From Bifidobacterium asteroides (GTDB lineage: Bacteria; Actinomycetota; Actinomycetes; Actinomycetales; Bifidobacteriaceae), in the NCBI RefSeq assembly GCF_003202755.1, contig NZ_QGLK01000005.1, positions 494,060 to 558,059 of the forward strand: a DNA stretch of 64,000 nt, written 5' to 3'. Shown here one piece after another: positions 17,735-26,838 of this stretch. The position numbers were made by a program, and so were the translations under genes. The notes under the pieces were generated by a model. It was not told the DNA's origin. It worked only from the letters and a program-made list of their open reading frames with translations, and ran no database searches. Numbering within the stretch: the first letter of the stretch is position 1; each line of letters opens with the position of its first letter.

Positions 17735-18795
17735 CGCATGGCCCGTCCTGCACTGCCCAGCTGCTGGCAAGCCTGGACCACGCGCGCCGCCATCTCGTCC
17801 TCGGCCTGGCGTCCCCAAGAACGGGGGTCATACTCGCTCTTTTCGCCAACCTCCCCGTCCACCTTGAGGACCTTGTCGTAGTTAGTGAACATGTGCCCTG
17901 CCACGGCCCTGGTAAAGGCGTACTGAGTGTCAGTATCCACATTCATCTTGACCACACCATGAGCGACGGCCGAGGCGATCTCCTCCGGCTGCGAGCCAGA
18001 GCCCCCGTGGAAGACCAGCAGGAAGGGCTTGTTGGCAGGGGCGCTCGGAGCGGGGATACCGCTAACCTCCCCATCGGATATGGCTCTGGCCGTCCTGGCC
18101 TGGATCTGCCCCAGCAGATCGGGCCTTAGCTTGACCACACCGGGCTTGTAGGACCCGTGCACGTTGCCGAAAGTGAAAGCCACCATGTAGCGGCCGCGCT
18201 CACCCAGACCCAGGGCATCGACCACCCTGGGGCCATCCTCGGGCGAGGAATAGAGCCGTTGGTCGATAGCCGCCGAGTGACCGTCCTCCTCGCCGCCGAC
18301 TGTTCCCACTTCGATCTCCAAAACGGTGTGGGCGGCGCGGGACTGCTCCAGCAGCTCTGCCGCCGTGGCCAAATTCTCCCGCAAGGGCAGGCCAGAACCG
18401 TCCCACATGTGCGACTGGAAGAGCGGTTCCTGACAGTGAGCCACCTGCTCCTTCTCGTAGGCCAGCAGGGGCCGTACCCACTCGTCAAGATATTGCGGGG
18501 CGCAGTGGTCCGTATGCAGGGCCACGGTGATGCTTGGATAGCGGGCGATCACTTCGTGGGCGAACTTGGCAAAGGCGATGGAGCCAGCCACCCGGTCGGC
18601 CAGGCGCTGTCCGGACAGGTAGGCGGCACCTCCCACGGAGACCTGGATGATTCCGTCGGACTGGGCTTCGTCCAGCCCCTGCAAGGCCGCATTCAGAGTC
18701 TGGCTGCTGGTCACATTGATGGCGGGATAGGCGTAGGACCCCCGTCTGGCCGCATCAAGCATCGCCACATACTGTTCAGGAGTCGCTAAAGTCAT
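17731..18795 (-). CDS. fba: Class II fructose-bisphosphate aldolase
   Basis: A zinc-dependent aldolase, 354 residues, interconverting fructose-1,6-bisphosphate with dihydroxyacetone phosphate and glyceraldehyde 3-phosphate. The segment ALHTDHCAP at about 92-100 carries the catalytic Asp96 and a zinc-ligand His97. FHGGSGS and the later MNVDTDTQYAFT segment bind the substrate phosphates. The length and the NVTSSQTLNAAL N-terminus fit the actinobacterial type. Bifidobacteria run the fructose-6-phosphate phosphoketolase shunt rather than full glycolysis, so the enzyme likely serves mainly gluconeogenic or triose-balancing flux. Confidence 0.95.
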   Translation of the reverse strand: MTLATPEQYVAMLDAARRGSYAYPAINVTSSQTLNAALQGLDEAQSDGIIQVSVGGAAYLSGQRLADRVAGSIAFAKFAHEVIARYPSITVALHTDHCAPQYLDEWVRPLLAYEKEQVAHCQEPLFQSHMWDGSGLPLRENLATAAELLEQSRAAHTVLEIEVGTVGGEEDGHSAAIDQRLYSSPEDGPRVVDALGLGERGRYMVAFTFGNVHGSYKPGVVKLRPDLLGQIQARTARAISDGEVSGIPAPSAPANKPFLLVFHGGSGSQPEEIASAVAHGVVKMNVDTDTQYAFTRAVAGHMFTNYDKVLKVDGEVGEKSEYDPRSWGRQAEDEMAARVVQACQQLGSAGRAMR

Positions 18796-18904
18796 ACCCT
18801 CATTATCGTCGACTGCACAGAAAAACAGCCGTCAACCCGCGAATGCATGATCACCGATAGATTTGCGGGTCTCTGCCCTGATGGCGAACACCCCCCGACG
18901 CGCT

Positions 18905-18968
18905 TTGACAAGCCTCCTCGCCACAGGTAGGTTAACTCCGTACAGTTTGATGAAACGTTACATCAAAC
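18905..18968 (+). promoter_or_regulatory. Promoter and LacI-type operator for nucleoside hydrolase operon
   Basis: A TTGACA -35 hexamer at 18905-18910 is followed, 17 bases on, by a weak TAGGTT -10. Overlapping the expected start region is a 24-bp palindrome at 18945-18968 with arms GTTTGATG and CATCAAAC, matching at 22 of 24 positions and centred on ACGT. This is the symmetry of a LacI/GalR operator. No gene for the cognate repressor is in the window. Confidence 0.55.
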
Positions 18969-19068
18969 AGGTTGTTTGTTTCACGGCAGTAACGAATCAG
19001 CCTAGGGAAGGCACGACATAGGTAAGCAGAAGGTTGGGGCCGCCCATCCTTCTGGGAAGGAGACCAAC

Positions 19069-20061
19069 GTGTCAGCAAACAAGGAAACCGTCCGCAAGAT
19101 CATCCTGGATCTGGACACTGGCATCGACGACACGCTGGCTCTGTCCTACGTTCTGGGATCCCCGGACGCCGAACTAATTGGAATCACCGGCACCTACGGC
19201 AACGTGGTGCTCGACCGGGGCGTCGACAACGATCTGCGGCTGCTGGCCATGTACGGTAGGGAGGACATCCCGGTTTTCAAGGGGATCGATCATCCCAGCA
19301 CGGCCGACTCATTCAGCGTTCCGCCGGACTCCGAGATCTTCCACGGGGCCAACGGCACCGGCAACATCGAAATCCCCGCACAGACCGACCGACAGGCCAG
19401 CCAGCAGAGCTCGGTGGACTTCATCATCGACGCAGTCCGCCGCTATCCCAAGGGCGAGCTGGTCGTGGTGCCCACCGGCGCTCTGACCACCATCGCCGCC
19501 GCCCTGGAAAAGGCCCCCGACATCGTCGACCGCATCAGCATTGTCATGATGGGCGGCACCCTGACCCAGCCGGGCAACGTGGGCCCCTTCGCAGAAGCCA
19601 ACATTAACCAGGATCCTGAGGCCGCCAACCGGGTCTTCGCCACCACCGCAGACATCACCATGGTTGGCCTGGACGTGACCACCCAAGCTCTGATGAGCCG
19701 CGAGGACACTGAGGCCCTGCGTGCCACAGGCACCAGCGCCGGCCGCTTCCTGGCAGACATGACCGACTACTACATCGACATCAGCGAAAAGGAGAGCGGG
19801 GTCTACCTGGGCGGCTGCAACCTGCACGACCCCCTAGCCGCCGCCGTGGCCATCGACCCCAGCCTGGTCACGACCTTCGCCACCAACCTGATGGTCGAGA
19901 CCGAAGGACCGCAACGGGCCCGTACCATCGGCGACCCCAGCAGGCTCCTGGACACGGTCAAGAACACCAAGGTGGCCCTGTCTGTCGACACCGAGCGGTT
20001 CACCCGGCGCTTCATGGACAGGCTCCTGACCCTGGTGCACAAGACCGAGAGCGAACGATAG
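19069..20061 (+). CDS. Nucleoside hydrolase (IunH/RihA-type)
   Basis: A 330-residue inosine-uridine-preferring nucleoside hydrolase that splits nucleosides into base and ribose. The calcium-binding signature DLDTGIDD is at residues 14-21, and the conserved VPTGALTTIA and HDPLAAAV segments follow. The start codon is GTG, supported by GGAAGGAG six bases upstream. It is followed after 13 bp by an MFS transporter on the same strand, suggesting a nucleoside salvage operon with uptake and cleavage in one unit. A strong palindromic operator lies upstream. Base preference cannot be read from the sequence. Confidence 0.93.
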   Translation: MSANKETVRKIILDLDTGIDDTLALSYVLGSPDAELIGITGTYGNVVLDRGVDNDLRLLAMYGREDIPVFKGIDHPSTADSFSVPPDSEIFHGANGTGNIEIPAQTDRQASQQSSVDFIIDAVRRYPKGELVVVPTGALTTIAAALEKAPDIVDRISIVMMGGTLTQPGNVGPFAEANINQDPEAANRVFATTADITMVGLDVTTQALMSREDTEALRATGTSAGRFLADMTDYYIDISEKESGVYLGGCNLHDPLAAAVAIDPSLVTTFATNLMVETEGPQRARTIGDPSRLLDTVKNTKVALSVDTERFTRRFMDRLLTLVHKTESER

Positions 20062-20074
20062 AAGGACGGCAGTC

Positions 20075-21478
20075 ATGAGCGAATCCATCACCACAACGGC
20101 TACCGAAGCGACCGTGGAGGAAAACCGCCGCAGCACCAAGCGGGCCCTGCCCGCCCTGCTGACCATCTTCCTGCTGGGCACACTGATGATCCAGGCCTTC
20201 AACCTGGTCTTCCAGAACGTGGGCGACTCCCTGGGGATGTCCGCCAACGCCTCGCTGATCAGCACCCTGCCCGGCATCGTCCTGGGCGTGGTCTGCATGC
20301 TCTACGGAACCCTCTGCGACTACATCTCCCCCCGTAAGATGACCCTGTTCGGAGTGGGCGCCCTGATCGTCGGCAGCCTCCTGGGCTTCTTCGGCGCATC
20401 GAACTTCTGGGCCGTGGTCCTGGCCCGCATGATCCAGACCGCGGGCGGCCAGGTGGCCGGATCGGTCTTCCTGGTCATGGCCATGAAGTACCTGAGCGAC
20501 AAGGAGCGTGCCTTCTACCTGGGCATCTTCAACGCCGTCTACTACGCATCCTCTGCTGTAGGCATTTTCGCCGGCGGACTGATCACCTCCATCGACTGGC
20601 GCTACCTCTTCCTGGTGCCGCTGGTCTCCATCCTGCTGATCCCCCCGGTGCTCAAGTACACACCTGACACCGGCATCAAGGGCGAGCGCATCGATGTCTT
20701 CGGCATCGCCCTGTTCGCACTGATCGCCGGATTCGTAGCCGTCTACTTCTCCTTCCCGGCCACCTGGATGCTGGGGGTGCTGGCCGTTCTGATCCTGATC
20801 TTCGCCGGCTACGTCTGGAAGGGCGCCAACCCCTTCCTGAGCCGCGGGTTCGTGACCAACGGCGCCTACATGGCTGTCCTGCTGGCCCTCTTCGTCTTCT
20901 ACTTCTTCAACTTCGCCTGCGTGCCCATCTACAACGTGATCGGCGACCGCATCTACGGGATCTCCCTGAGCCAGGTCTCCCTCTGCCTGACCATCGTCTA
21001 CATCGTGGCCACTCTGGTGGGCTGCCTGTCCGGAGCCATCATGAACGCCATGGGACGCCTGCCCATGCTGATCCTGTCCGCCCTGCTCATGATCGCCGGA
21101 GCTGCCGGCTCGGCCCTGATGCTCACCTCGGGCTTCTGGGTCCTGACCGCGCTGGCCTCGGTCTTCATCGCCGGCATCACCATGTCCTACACGCCCCTCT
21201 ACGACTCCTTCTCGGCCACCCTACCGGTAGACCAGAACGGACGCGGCATCGGCATCGGGGATCTGATGATGAACACCTCGGCCTCCATCGGCATGGCTGT
21301 CTACAGCGGACTCATGGCCAATCCCCAATTCGGGTCGCATGCTCTGGCGGGTGTCAAGACCGGTATCCAGGCCCAGGTGGCCAACATGTTCTGGGTCATG
21401 GCGCTGGCCGCCCTGCTGGCCCTGATCATCGTGGCCGTCTTCCACAAAGCCATGTCAGCCAAGGCTCCCCAGGAGTAA
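20075..21478 (+). CDS. MFS transporter, likely nucleoside or nucleobase uptake
   Basis: A 467-residue major facilitator with about 12 to 14 hydrophobic segments. It opens with a 25-residue cytoplasmic tail and has the helix-2/3 region GTLCDYISPRKMTLFG. It resembles drug:H+ antiporter-like MFS proteins in layout, but its position 13 bp after the nucleoside hydrolase suggests it imports nucleosides or exports a product such as the freed base. That role is inferred from the operon only. AAGGACGGCAGTC just before the ATG provides a ribosome-binding site. Confidence 0.85.
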   Translation: MSESITTTATEATVEENRRSTKRALPALLTIFLLGTLMIQAFNLVFQNVGDSLGMSANASLISTLPGIVLGVVCMLYGTLCDYISPRKMTLFGVGALIVGSLLGFFGASNFWAVVLARMIQTAGGQVAGSVFLVMAMKYLSDKERAFYLGIFNAVYYASSAVGIFAGGLITSIDWRYLFLVPLVSILLIPPVLKYTPDTGIKGERIDVFGIALFALIAGFVAVYFSFPATWMLGVLAVLILIFAGYVWKGANPFLSRGFVTNGAYMAVLLALFVFYFFNFACVPIYNVIGDRIYGISLSQVSLCLTIVYIVATLVGCLSGAIMNAMGRLPMLILSALLMIAGAAGSALMLTSGFWVLTALASVFIAGITMSYTPLYDSFSATLPVDQNGRGIGIGDLMMNTSASIGMAVYSGLMANPQFGSHALAGVKTGIQAQVANMFWVMALAALLALIIVAVFHKAMSAKAPQE

Positions 21479-21683
21479 GGCTGGTGTGACCCACACATAC
21501 TTGGTCGGATGGCCGCTCTGCCTGGTCCACTCTTCCTGGCCTCGGGAATGAGTCAGGCCCAGCGCCGGCACCCGGCCGCGCGAACCGGGGAGGGAGCGGA
21601 GTTCGGACTGCTTTCGGCAATGTGATAGTCCCCCTCTTCCCTCAGCCGCCGAAGGCAAGAAGATCGCCGCCCCTCCCCACGGT

Positions 21684-21723
21684 GAAGAACCCCTGTCATA
21701 GCCATAACTGACGGGGGTTCTTC
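21684..21723 (+). terminator. Strong hairpin, probable terminator
   Basis: A 15-bp stem with a single mismatch (GAAGAACCCCTGTCA against TGACGGGGGTTCTTC) and a 10-base loop. There is no clean T-run on either side. It lies about 200 bp downstream of the MFS gene. Confidence 0.55.
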
Positions 21724-21807
21724 CATATCTTCAGTTCCTGTCTTTAAATTCTGTGCCTATGATTCAGGCCGTGCCTCGAAACACAACTTTTATACATACA
21801 GACGCCG

Positions 21808-21895
21808 GAGAAGAAGAATTTGAACCTGAGAATGCGGCTGCGCGGAACTTTCGATCCTGTTTTGGAGATTCGCCGAACTTGAGTCTCGGATCCAA
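21808..21895 (-). pseudogene. Possible decayed tRNA-Ser remnant
   Basis: Read on the minus strand the sequence ends with a T-arm-like GGTTCAAATTC, then TTCTCCG plus a G, which resembles the 3' half of a serine tRNA. A TCGAAAG loop upstream recalls a CGA anticodon. Only three of five T-stem pairs form and no proper 5' acceptor arm was found, so it is not a functional tRNA. It could also be chance similarity. Confidence 0.25.
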
Positions 21896-22017
21896 AGGAG
21901 ACAGAGGCTAAACGAGCAGATAACCGTCCCAGCCTGCATTAGGCGACTCATGGGTTGCACACGCCTGACCATCCTGTAGTAGGCCTTAATGAACTCAAGC
22001 GAGCCATTGGCCATGTG

Positions 22018-22031
22018 GTTTCACGTGAAAC
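22018..22031. promoter_or_regulatory. parS-like site, distal copy
   Basis: The perfect palindrome GTTTCACGTGAAAC matches the bacterial parS core bound by ParB. It is about 34 kb from parAB and lies in an intergenic region, unlike the cluster at 52-59 kb. Confidence 0.75.
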
Positions 22032-22066
22032 GTCGGCGTACCAAAAGCCCCTCAAAATGAAGAGAA

Positions 22067-22092
22067 CCCGGCGGTGCGTAAACACCGCCGGG
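22067..22092. terminator. Perfect 10-bp hairpin, possible terminator
   Basis: CCCGGCGGTG and CACCGCCGGG flank a 6-base loop. The minus-strand side is followed by TTCTCTTCATTTT, which is T-rich, but no minus-strand gene precedes it. Direction is unclear. Confidence 0.5.
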
Positions 22093-22326
22093 CGAGAGAG
22101 AAGAAAGGGAAATCAGTTGTCGGACGGAGGTCAACCGCCCGTTCGGTTTTTAAGCCGATATCTATAGTAAAGAACAGCTACCTTATGGGGACGATAGTGT
22201 TATCTGAGAATTCTCTGTGAATCCAGCCAGGTCAAAGGCGGGTATAGGGCCAGTTAGACTGGATTTCGGATGGTTTCCCGCCTGACGAGAGACCTCGACC
22301 AATGAACCTAAAGGAGATACCTCGGC

Positions 22327-22908
22327 ATGTTGCTCAGCGACCATGACATTCTGGATGCCCACCAGGCAGGACACCTGAATCTGGACCCGTGGACGCCCGC
22401 CATGGTTCAGCCCTCCAGCGTGGACGTGCGCCTGGACCGGTACTTCCGGGTCTTCAACAACCATCAGTACACCTACGTGGATCCGGCGGAGGACCAGGGT
22501 GCACTGACCGAGCAGTTCGAGGTACCAAAGGACGAACCCTGGATCCTGCATCCAGGCGAGTTCGTTCTTGGATCCACCTGGGAGTACGTCAAGCTGGACT
22601 CGACACTAGCGGCGCGACTAGAGGGCAAGAGCTCCCTAGGCCGTCTGGGAATCCTGACTCACTCCACTGCCGGATTCGTCGATCCCGGCTTTGAGGGGCA
22701 CATTACCCTGGAGCTGTCCAACGTGAGCACCCTGCCGGTCAAACTCTGGCCAGGCATGAAAATCGGCCAGATGTGCTTCTTCCAGCTCTCCTCGCCTGCA
22801 CAGTACCCCTACGGGTCCAAACACAACGGCTCCCATTACCAGGGCCAGCGCGGCCCAACCCCTTCACGCTCCTATGTCAACTTTTACAAGGCCGACGTCT
22901 CGGACTGA
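22327..22908 (+). CDS. dcd: dCTP deaminase
   Basis: A 193-residue trimeric dCTP deaminase that turns dCTP into dUTP, supplying dTMP synthesis. In many actinobacteria the enzyme is bifunctional and also hydrolyses dUTP to dUMP. Conserved elements include [23 protein letters not shown] and [19 protein letters not shown], with the catalytic glutamate in the last one. The end carries [11 protein letters not shown], which covers the nucleotide. AAGGAG nine bases before the ATG supports the start. It follows a long intergenic region and seems to be a single-gene unit. Confidence 0.95.
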   Translation: MLLSDHDILDAHQAGHLNLDPWTPAMVQPSSVDVRLDRYFRVFNNHQYTYVDPAEDQGALTEQFEVPKDEPWILHPGEFVLGSTWEYVKLDSTLAARLEGKSSLGRLGILTHSTAGFVDPGFEGHITLELSNVSTLPVKLWPGMKIGQMCFFQLSSPAQYPYGSKHNGSHYQGQRGPTPSRSYVNFYKADVSD

Positions 22909-23015
22909 CTGCCAACAGTCGCCTCCGCCATCATCTTGACTTCGAGCGCACTCGAAGGGGTATAGCTGAATCTGCCGGAATGACCCGGCCAAGATAATGG
23001 CAAGGAGATCAACCC

Positions 23016-23792
23016 ATGGCAATCAAACAGACGGCGGGCCACGACCAGCTCGGTCGGTTCGCACCACAATTCGCACAACTCAATGATGATGTGCTCTTTG
23101 GCCAGGTCTGGTCCCGCGAGGATGAACTTTCGGCTCGGGACCGCAGCATGATCACCTGCGCAGGCCTGATGAGCATGGGGCTCTTCCCCCAGTTGAAGAG
23201 CCATATGGCCATGGCCAAGGGCAATGGCGTCACCCGCACTGAAATGGTGGCGCTGATCACCCACCTGGCCTTCTACGCGGGATGGCCCAAGGCATGGTCG
23301 GCCTTCGACCTGGCCAAGGAGGTCTACGGTGAGGGCGATAACGAAGACGGGAGCCGGGACACCGCTGCACCTGCAACCCCATCTAAAGCCGGGACCGAGC
23401 CGGATTCGGGGCCCTATCCCTTGGGGGATCCGGCTGACGGCCCCAACTTCACCGGCCATGTCTGGCTGCACCCCCTGACCGGTCCGGACGCGGAATGCCC
23501 AGCCAGCAATGTGACCTTCGCACCCGGATGCGTCAACCGTTGGCACACCCACCCGCATGGCCAACTGCTCATCGTCACCGCCGGGCTGGGGTGGGAGCAG
23601 GAGGAGGGCCGTCAGCCCCGCAGACTGGAACCCGGCGATGTGGTCTTCTGCCCGGCAGGCGTCAGACACTGGCACGGGGCCTCGGGCCGGTCATCCATGG
23701 CCCACATCGCCGTCACCCCGGCATCGAAGGGACAGTCCCCGGTCGAGTGGATGGAGTTCCCCGATCCTGACCAGGTGGCCGCCCTGGGATGA
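23016..23792 (+). CDS. Carboxymuconolactone decarboxylase-like/cupin fusion protein
   Basis: A 258-residue two-domain protein. Residues from about 10 to 105 form an all-helical carboxymuconolactone-decarboxylase (CMD, AhpD-like) domain with LSARDRSMITCAGLMSMG. A linker rich in Gly, Pro and Ala leads to a C-terminal cupin barrel with metal-binding HTHPHGQ and the second motif PGDVVFCPAGVRHWH. CMD proteins without the CxxC pair are often decarboxylases or unknown; here a single cysteine is in the relevant place. The fusion is common in bacteria and is usually of unknown function, possibly handling small reactive carbonyls or peroxides. AAGGAG nine bases upstream supports the start. Confidence 0.85.
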   Translation: MAIKQTAGHDQLGRFAPQFAQLNDDVLFGQVWSREDELSARDRSMITCAGLMSMGLFPQLKSHMAMAKGNGVTRTEMVALITHLAFYAGWPKAWSAFDLAKEVYGEGDNEDGSRDTAAPATPSKAGTEPDSGPYPLGDPADGPNFTGHVWLHPLTGPDAECPASNVTFAPGCVNRWHTHPHGQLLIVTAGLGWEQEEGRQPRRLEPGDVVFCPAGVRHWHGASGRSSMAHIAVTPASKGQSPVEWMEFPDPDQVAALG

Positions 23793-23906
23793 CCCGCACG
23801 GCCGATCCGCCCGGCCTGAACGATAAAGGTAGAGCGTGTCTTCGCCCTGCAGATATTGAGGCCGACCGATATCTGACCGGTTCCCGCCTGCCTTTACACT
23901 GAAGAC

Positions 23907-24899
23907 ATGGCTAACAAGAAAGGCCCGACCAAGGGTTCGGGCGGCAAGCACCGCAACAAACTGCGCGGCAGAGGGCCCACGCCCAAGGCCGAGGATCGCG
24001 TCTACCACAAGGCCTACAAGGCCCGGCAGGCGGCCCAGCGCAGGCAGGCGGCCGACCCACGCCTGGCGGCCCGCCGCCGGGCCGACCGGTTCACCTCCGA
24101 TTCCGACGACCTGGTCATCGGCCGCAACGCCGTCCTGGAAGCCCTGCGCGTAGGAGTCCCGGCCAGCCAGCTCTATCTGGCCGCCCGGATTGAACACGAT
24201 GACAGGACCAGGGAGATCGTGCGGCTGGCCGGGCAGGAAGGGCTCAACCTGCTAGAAGCCGACCGCCTGGAGATGAACCGCATCGCCCGATCCAGCAACC
24301 ACCAGGGTGTGGTCCTCAAGGTGCAGCCCTACCAGTACGCCTCCCTGCAGAGCCTGGTCGACAGGGCCGAAAAGCACGCAGCCGCCCTAGACGGGGCCGA
24401 CCAGGCGACTAAGGTTGTCGCCCGCCCGCTGTTCATCGCTCTGGATGGAGTGACCGATCCGCAGAATCTTGGAGCCGTGATCCGTTCAGCAGCAGCCTTT
24501 GGGGCCTCGGGGGTGGTCTTGCCCGAACGCCGCAGCGCCTCGGTCACAGCTGCGGCCTGGAAAGTGTCCGCCGGAGCCGCTGCCCATCTGCCCGTTGCCC
24601 GCGTGGTCAATCTGACCAAGGCCATTCAAGGGCTCAAGGAGCGCGGCTACTACGCGGTTGGCCTGGACGGTGCAGGCACCACCACAGTAGGCGAGACAGG
24701 CTTCGAGACCGATCCTCTGGTGGTGGTCTTGGGCTCCGAGGGCAAGGGGCTAAGCCGCCTGGTCCGTGAGAGCTGCGATGCCCTGGCCTCCATCCCCATC
24801 TCTAGCTCGGTGGAATCCCTGAATGCCTCGGTCGCGGCCGGCATCAGCCTCTACGCCGTAGCTATGGCACGCCGACGGTCCGCCAGCCAAGCCGAATAA
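23907..24899 (+). CDS. rlmB: 23S rRNA 2'-O-methyltransferase, RlmB/TrmH (SpoU) family
   Basis: A 330-residue SPOUT-fold methyltransferase. A very basic, probably disordered N-terminal 60 residues precede the substrate-binding domain (VIGRNAVLEALRVG) and the catalytic knot domain. The SpoU motifs are visible: LDGVTDPQNLGAVIRSAAAFG, VVLGSEGKGL, and IPISSSVESLNASVAAGI. RlmB methylates G2251 of 23S rRNA; the basic extension is typical of actinobacterial members. Related paralogues methylate other rRNA or tRNA sites, so the exact target is inferred. The gene stands alone and no strong ribosome-binding site is seen before the ATG. Confidence 0.85.
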   Translation: MANKKGPTKGSGGKHRNKLRGRGPTPKAEDRVYHKAYKARQAAQRRQAADPRLAARRRADRFTSDSDDLVIGRNAVLEALRVGVPASQLYLAARIEHDDRTREIVRLAGQEGLNLLEADRLEMNRIARSSNHQGVVLKVQPYQYASLQSLVDRAEKHAAALDGADQATKVVARPLFIALDGVTDPQNLGAVIRSAAAFGASGVVLPERRSASVTAAAWKVSAGAAAHLPVARVVNLTKAIQGLKERGYYAVGLDGAGTTTVGETGFETDPLVVVLGSEGKGLSRLVRESCDALASIPISSSVESLNASVAAGISLYAVAMARRRSASQAE

Positions 24900-24990
24900 A
24901 CCCAGGCAGGCGCCAACAATCTGAACGCAGACAGACCAAGCGGCAACAGCCTGCGCTCCTCACCAGACCGCCGCCGCACTAACCAAAAAG

Positions 24991-26667
24991 TCAACTGGAG
25001 GCCCAGACCGCGTCATCCTGATCGTCCTGATCGGCAGCCGCATCCAGGCTGCCGGGGGCGTAGACCGATCTCAGCGAGCTTCGGCCGCCATTCATATCCT
25101 CAAAGGCTGGTTGTGACGGCACTTCCCCGCCTGCCCGATCACGGTCCGTCTGGGTGTCTGCTCTAGTCTGGCCTTCAGCATTGGTTTGGTCAGTCACCCC
25201 ACTGTCAGTTGTGTCTTGGCCTCCCGCTTCATGGCCATTTGCATCCTTGTCGGTCCAATCGCGGCCGGCTTGCTCACCTTGACCGGCCCGGGCATGGGCG
25301 CCCTGCCAATTCATCTCGTCGTCGACCACCCCGGCATCGGCCTCTTCGTTGATGGTCTTCATATCCTCGGAGTCCAACCGGTACTCGGGCAGAGACTCGC
25401 TGATATAGCTTTGCACAGCCTCAGCCATGGGCACATCGTGTCCGGCCTTCTCGGCCATCAGCCAGCGGTGGGTCAGCACCTCATGGAAGAACTGGGCCGG
25501 TTCGATCTGCGAGCGGTATTCCGGCGGGATCATGCGCACAGTGGGCTCGAAAACCTCGCGCATCCAGTCGGTGGCCACAATCTCCAAGTCCTCGCCCTGA
25601 CGCCAGGTGGAGGCACGATAGGCATCCAAATCGTTGAGCAGCCGCCGGGCCTGGTTTTCCTGTACGTCCAGGCCGGTCAGCCGCAGCAGCTTACGGGAGG
25701 CGTAGCCGGCATCGACCACCCTGGGCCGTACCAGCACTCGGTTGCCGTCCTCCTCGGTCTTCATCTCCAGCTCGTCGACATCAAAGCCCAGATCGTTGAG
25801 CCGGTTGACACGGCGCTCGATCTTCCACATCTCATCCGGGTCGAAGCTGTCCACATCCGTCAGAGCGCTCCAGAGGGAGTGATAGCGGTCCACAAGCCGG
25901 TTGCCCACGCCGACCTCGTCCACCTCGCCGGCCAGCAGATTGCCGGAATCCAGATCCATAAGCTCGCCGATGATGTTGGTCCTGGCCAGATCAATGTCGT
26001 ACTCGCGCTGGCCGTCGGTCAGGCTGGGATGCAGATCGCCGGTCTCGGCATCGACCAGGAAGGCCGAGAAGGCATCGGCATCGCGCAGGAAGAGCACGTT
26101 GGACAGGGAAACGTCGCCCCAGTAAAAACCGGCCAGATGGAGCCTCACCAGAAGGACCGCCAGCGCATCGATCAGACGCTCGGCCGTGTCCGGGCGCAGA
26201 TTGCGGGCGAATAGGGCACGGTAGGGCAGTGAGAATTTGAGGTGCTGGGTGACCAGCATGGCCTCAAGAGGCTCGCCCTCACGAGTGTGTCGACCGGTGA
26301 CCACGGCGATGGGATTGACCGTAGGCAGCTCCAGTTTTTTCAGCTTGCGCAGAAGTTCGTACTCACGCTCGGCCACCCTCTGGGTGATCTCCTTCATGGC
26401 GTAGACATCGTCGCCCACGTGGACAAAGCGAACCACGTGCCGGGAGATCCCTCTGGGCAGGTTGGCCAACAGATCCCGGGGCCAGGTGGCCAGCGGCCGC
26501 TCCCAGGGCAGGGTAAACATCCTGGGGTTGGAGCTGGTGGCCGTGATATGCAGGGCAGCCGGCTCCTGCTCGGAGGAAGGATCGACCGTGGTCTTTATCG
26601 AGGTGGCTTTCAGGGCACGAGGGTCCAGAGAGGAGGCCGTCGCCCGGTTGATGTTCACGCTAGTCAT
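24991..26667 (-). CDS. DUF4032 protein with kinase-like (LPS-kinase) fold
   Basis: A 558-residue actinobacterial DUF4032 family protein. The first 220 residues resemble a lipopolysaccharide kinase or aminoglycoside-phosphotransferase-like fold: a lysine in VYAMKEITQR, a catalytic-loop-like YWGDVSLSNVLF (with the Asp and Asn of such loops) and a DFG-like FLVDAETGD. The DUF4032 core follows to about residue 430. The last 120 residues are low-complexity and rich in Asp, Gln, Thr and Gly, with no predicted fold. Substrate and role are unknown. It is convergent with rlmB and lies upstream of the msmK-type ATPase gene on the same strand, separated by 171 bp with a hairpin. Confidence 0.8.
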   Translation of the reverse strand: MTSVNINRATASSLDPRALKATSIKTTVDPSSEQEPAALHITATSSNPRMFTLPWERPLATWPRDLLANLPRGISRHVVRFVHVGDDVYAMKEITQRVAEREYELLRKLKKLELPTVNPIAVVTGRHTREGEPLEAMLVTQHLKFSLPYRALFARNLRPDTAERLIDALAVLLVRLHLAGFYWGDVSLSNVLFLRDADAFSAFLVDAETGDLHPSLTDGQREYDIDLARTNIIGELMDLDSGNLLAGEVDEVGVGNRLVDRYHSLWSALTDVDSFDPDEMWKIERRVNRLNDLGFDVDELEMKTEEDGNRVLVRPRVVDAGYASRKLLRLTGLDVQENQARRLLNDLDAYRASTWRQGEDLEIVATDWMREVFEPTVRMIPPEYRSQIEPAQFFHEVLTHRWLMAEKAGHDVPMAEAVQSYISESLPEYRLDSEDMKTINEEADAGVVDDEMNWQGAHARAGQGEQAGRDWTDKDANGHEAGGQDTTDSGVTDQTNAEGQTRADTQTDRDRAGGEVPSQPAFEDMNGGRSSLRSVYAPGSLDAAADQDDQDDAVWASS

Positions 26668-26705
26668 GCTTCATCCATCCCATCGCCGCCCATCCTATAC
26701 GGGAA

Positions 26706-26736
26706 GAGCCCCGCACGGATGCGCCGCGCGGGGCTC
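26706..26736 (-). terminator. GC-rich hairpin downstream of DUF4032 promoter region
   Basis: GAGCCCCGC and GCGGGGCTC form a perfect 9-bp stem. Transcription direction in this area is minus, from the DUF4032 start toward msmK's 3' side. No clear T-run follows, so termination is only likely, not certain. Confidence 0.35.
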
Positions 26737-26838
26737 CTGGTCACCCGGTTAACAAGGAAAGGAGATGATATCAATGATCGATACGGGCCCTGCGGCTCGG
26801 CGGAAAACCGTGGCCGAACCACAGGGTCACAGGAACGC

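Larger units (their letters stand above)
21479..22326. other. Long intergenic region with hairpins, tRNA-like remnant and a parS site
   Basis: An 848-bp gap between the MFS gene and dcd. It contains a long hairpin (21684-21723), a tRNA-like degenerate sequence on the minus strand (about 21808-21895), a parS palindrome (22018-22031) and a perfect 10-bp hairpin (22067-22092). No convincing coding frame was found. Confidence 0.6.

Noticed and set aside
18972..18990. TGTTTCACGGCAGTAAC resembling half of a parS site
   Set aside because: Only the left half matches; the right half of the palindrome is missing.
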